Origin: Diadema setosum
Taxonomy: Eukaryota; Echinodermata; Echinoidea; Diadematoida; Diadematidae
Reading direction: 5' to 3'
NCBI GenBank assembly: GCA_033980235.1
Contig: CM067066.1
Coordinates: 34,821,180-34,885,179, forward strand
DNA length: 64,000 bases
Both the position numbers and the translations under genes were made by a program. Positions 60,610 to 64,000 of the stretch are shown here, piece after piece. Numbering within the stretch: the first letter of the stretch is position 1; the number at the start of each line of letters is the position of its first letter. The notes below the pieces were generated by a model. The model did no database searches. It was not told where the DNA came from and was given only the letters and a program-made list of their open reading frames with translations.

Positions 60610-62357
60610 GTATGTCATTTGATGTCTTTCTGACATTTTTGAAGACACCTTTCACCTCCCTTACCCTGTTTGTTTGAAAAATATATCTAAATCTATAAAT
60701 CTATGATTTCAGTGATTGCTCCAGTAAGGTAGATTGTACTTGAGATCCCCTCATGGATAGCTATGGCTTACAATGGAAATCCTTATGTGACTAGAAGAGA
60801 TAGTTAAAGCAATGAATGAATAAATAAATAAATAAATAAATAAGAGGCATGGCAAGTAGTGTACTGAGTGTGCTAGTGACTCATTTAGATGGTCAGACAG
60901 AATGTGATGAGGAAGTCAGCTCAGATTTTTCTTACAAGCCGTCAATTAGTCTATGACTTCATTATCTGTCCCCCCCCCCCACACACACATGTACTTATGT
61001 ACATGTAGAAAAAAAAAAACATCAGCCCAATGGTCCATACATGGTCTTTATCCCTACATACTCGCAGTGGAGGATTGGTTGAATGTGAATACCCCCCCCC
61101 CCCCCCCCCTCAGCGACTCATTCATTTAACAGCTGTACAGTGTAGTGAGACTGTTTATTTTATATTGTATATGATATTCAGAATGTAGATAATGGAATAA
61201 TGTTCTTTACTTTACAGGTTTGAACCTTGAGCAGTGTTATGATGCCTTTCTTTGGACATCACATTTACATGGCTTTTTTTGTTTCTTGTGATTTCCCATA
61301 AGGGTTTCATCTTCGTGTGCCATATAGTGAGATGAATAGAGTAATAAACATTTTGTTTTTATTGCCTTTTTATGTATTTGTATTTTTGGTGTTAGCTGAT
61401 CTTTTAAGGGACATAGCTGGTTTTTAACTACAGAGGGTTGCAGAAGGAGAATTACTTTCAATGAGTTGCAGTTGACTCATTTGTTTTTTGTTATAAAGTG
61501 CTCGTTTGCAAACTGGTTGCACCAGTTGGAGTAATGCCTGGTGGATTCAGAGGTCACAGGCGATCAATGTTGCCAGATTCCATATCAACCACAGATCTGA
61601 AGCAAAGTCACGTTGACTGCCGAAATGCCAAACACAAAGTATACAATGAATTTCCTTCCTCTTCTCTGTAAGCTCTACCAGTACAAGAAATACAAATCAA
61701 AATCTTGACATCTGTCATCAATTCATCCATCGTTTAACCCTTTTCTTACGGAACATGGTGTAACAGGTTCCCCTAGTGTCAACTCATAGACAGGAACCCG
61801 GTATACCAGGTTCCCAAAATGAACTCTGGACTGTCAGCATCAGTGACCTAGATTCATGTCGGAGAGTACTATACTGAGTTTAAAAATTATTTTACTGGAA
61901 AGGTAGAGTTTCTGTTATCAATATCTGTTATTTTTCTGTCCAGAATTGTGTGCAGTTTTGCAGAATTTTACCTTTGCCAATGTAGTCGTGTGCTTGCTTT
62001 GCTGATTGACGTACATAGCTATCGAGGCTGAGCTCACCAGATTTTGACTTTCGCTGACCCCATTTGGGTGCTCTTGTGTATAACAAAAGATTTTGCGAGC
62101 CCAGTGTGTGCTGTATTCATACATCACATCTGAGCGATATCTTGCATTGTTCAATGGCACATGCAGTTGACTGGAAAGGGAATACATGTAATGCTTGACT
62201 GCTTTTGCACAGGCGCCGCGGATTACCAACCTGTCCATGTTTTGTTGATGGGCAAAAAGAGTCTTGTTTTGGGGTATTGAAGGTTTTCAGTGAATTGCCA
62301 AAGGATCTGGTTAACTAATTGCTGTTTACATATTCTGTCTGCCTTTCTTACGTCTGT

Positions 62358-62820
62358 TTAAAGGGAATTTACCCCAAGTAATGTGTTTTTATGTGAGGAT
62401 TCAGTGACTGCAGTATCATTGAACAGTATAATAAGTAGTAAAGTTTGAGGAAAATCAGATGATCCGTTCAAAAGTCCAGAATACAATCTGAGAGAATTCA
62501 AGGTATTTTCATTTTCCTAGCATAATTAAAGAACATGTGAGTAATATCACTGAACATGTATCAGTAACAAGTCAAATGTTTATTTTTCATGAAATATTAC
62601 ATTTTGTGGAATTAATACCTTTGCTCTGCTGTGACATCACAAATTGTTGTAGTCTTCTTGAATATCCAGCAATGATGACACAGATTTAACCAAAACTTTG
62701 TAAATTCCCCACTTTCATTGAACAGACCGTTCATTTTTCCTCAGCATTATTAGTGTGTACTTTTCATATTTCTGTGTTCACTGAATCCACATGTATGTTT
62801 GTGGTTGATTGCCCTGTAAG
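62358..62820 (+). mobile_element. Diverged family A-like MITE
   Basis: Begins ttTAAAGGGAATTTACCCC. It keeps aaagtttgaggaaaatcaga, gtgacatcacaa and ttcactgaatccacatgtat in family A order, with many differences. Confidence 0.55.
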
Positions 62821-62829
62821 TTCTTCCCT

Positions 62830-62854
62830 TTCTCTCTCTCTCTCTCTCTCTCTC
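62830..62854. repeat. (TC)n microsatellite
   Basis: About twelve TC units just 3' of the diverged family A MITE. Confidence 0.9.
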
Positions 62855-63034
62855 TTTCTTCTTTCAGAAGTATTTGGAGTACAACATTACAGATGGGGGG
62901 GGGGGTGGGGGAGAAAGAAAGATACAGTTAATTTGAATTAATACAAAATTTAAGATAATGACAAATATTATAATCTTGATAATGATAATAGTAACAACTG
63001 AGGATATGTGTCATTTTTCCTTGTAACTCTACAG

Positions 63035-63117
63035 GAGATGAGAATGAAGACAGCTACAACCATAGAGAGACATCCAGTCCCAGATGACCAGGGAGAGTGG
63101 CAATCAGTTCTACACAG
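63035..63117 (+). CDS. RANBP9: RANBP9/10 internal exon f (linker before LisH)
   Basis: An 83-nt exon. Acceptor ctacag ends at 63034 and donor gtatgg begins at 63118. It reads EMRMKTATTIERHPVPDD, then QGEWQSVLH, and ends with two bases (ag) of the next codon. It corresponds to the helical linker after SPRY (in vertebrates REWRTKIQAQIDRFP then GEWQTMIQK) that leads into the LisH motif. GEWQ is the strongest anchor; the preceding linker is more diverged, as expected. The LisH exon (vertebrate MVSSYLVHHG) is not visible in 63118-64000, so the gene continues beyond the window. Confidence 0.92.
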
Positions 63118-64000
63118 GTATGGCGTCTAAAATTAGAACTTGTGCAGACAGTCCTCACGATATGCTTTCAAATCACAGTGATGCTACATTCTCCATCAAA
63201 TTAACTTTGTTATGTGAAATGACCTTCACTGGCTAACACCTCTTTCCATTTCTTCCCGTTTTATTCATTTTCATTGAACACACCATCCTGGCTGTGTGAA
63301 AAGCCCATTGATAAGATTAAAAATTATTTGTTCACTGCTTGTCTATGGCACACATGGTTTTGTGAAACGTTATACAGATGATTGTAGCCTTAGGGCATGC
63401 AGACATGCAACAAAGAACATCAAGGAATTTGTTAAATGTGGAAAGCATTGCCCTGGCAGTAATTTGTTGTTGCGTCACAGGGAATGATTTTCCTTCTCGA
63501 AATTGAATAGCAATTTTTGTCGATGGACATACATTTTCAACAAAATGGTATACAAGTCTATGTAATGAAACTGCTATGCAAATTACATTTTGTATAGCAG
63601 TCATACCAAAGTGCATAGCAAATTGCTTTGCGATACAAGGAATATTATTCCCTGCATCACAACTGTTCTTGGGCTTTCACCTCACAGTAGTGACTAGCTG
63701 ATGAACAAACTGTCTGCAAAGTTGTATTGAGTGTGCCATCGTCCTACAGAATGAAAGAGAAATTGATTGCACTCATGTGGTCAAGTCGACACTGGGTAAG
63801 ATGGAGTGCAGGCAAACAACCAGAAAACTGAGAGTTCCATTAAAAAGGAGACAAAAATATGAAAATGTGATATTGGTCTTGATCACTTGTACACACAAGT
63901 TTGGTGTAGTGATGGTATTATTGCGTCTCAAGTCTCTAATCGGCTTGCACTCAATACTGGCACTAAATGACCTTTCTTAGAAATAAATTTAACATGAATA
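63118..64000 (+). other. Start of the next RANBP9/10 intron
   Basis: Begins with donor gtatgg. No LisH-coding exon, repeat family member or other feature was recognised up to the window edge. Confidence 0.75.

Larger units (their letters stand above)
56013..63034 (+). other. RANBP9/10 intron e-f
   Basis: A 7,022-nt intron (gtaaga to cag, phase 0) with two TTAA MITEs, a diverged third, a TTTTCGCG element, a SINE-like tail and homopolymer junctions. 57900-59050 holds only a small fold-back at 58549-58632 (ends gaggacgg and cctcgacgggttaa). 59420-60340 and 60610-62350 show nothing beyond simple repeats. Confidence 0.92.

Overview
This is animal genomic DNA: AT-rich, intron-dominated, dense in microsatellites and short non-autonomous transposons, with GT-AG exons on the + strand. 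The repeat style (TTAA-flanked MITEs, fold-back elements whose CpGs are still intact, GGTCAAAGG arrays, tRNA-derived repeats) and the protein divergence suggest a marine invertebrate deuterostome, most likely an echinoderm. That placement is recognition, not a search result.

One gene is identifiable: the RANBP9/RANBP10 orthologue, a scaffold subunit of the CTLH/GID ubiquitin ligase. Six consecutive internal exons lie at 20839-20950, 45333-45391, 47082-47249, 48487-48509 (a 23-nt micro-exon), 55911-56012 and 63035-63117. Their splice phases join into one open frame of about 183 residues covering nearly the whole SPRY domain and the linker before LisH. The 5' exons and promoter, and the 3' exons (LisH, CTLH, CRA), lie outside the window or were not found. 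Everything else is intron.

Region by region. 1-20838: upstream intron with a (ATG)n/(AAT)n microsatellite, a MITE nested inside a TTAA MITE, a pogo/Tigger-like MITE, fold-back elements, a perfect 118-bp tandem duplication, and a decayed frameshifted minus-strand ORF at 17592-18076. 20951-45332: a 24.4-kb intron with a 1.3-kb Helentron-like element (26034-27351), a related AGGTCA-rich tandem array (28100-28790), several MITEs, a nested MITE at 38494-39321 and a second pogo-like MITE. 45392-55910: introns with a TTAA fold-back, two more TTAA MITEs, a tandem pair of tRNA-derived repeats (49911-50540) and a second Helentron-like element (53436-54302). 56013-64000: further TTAA MITEs, a SINE-like tail and homopolymer junctions.

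The most interesting structure is the pair of Helentron-like elements. They share a 3' end (subterminal inverted copy of the 5' terminus, GTCGC-loop-GCGAC hairpin, then CTAG before T) but carry unrelated tandem cores: one is packed with AGGTCA direct repeats (nuclear-receptor-type half-sites), the other repeats a palindromic X-box-like GTTGCCATGGTAAC. The sequence shows these motifs; regulatory activity is inference.
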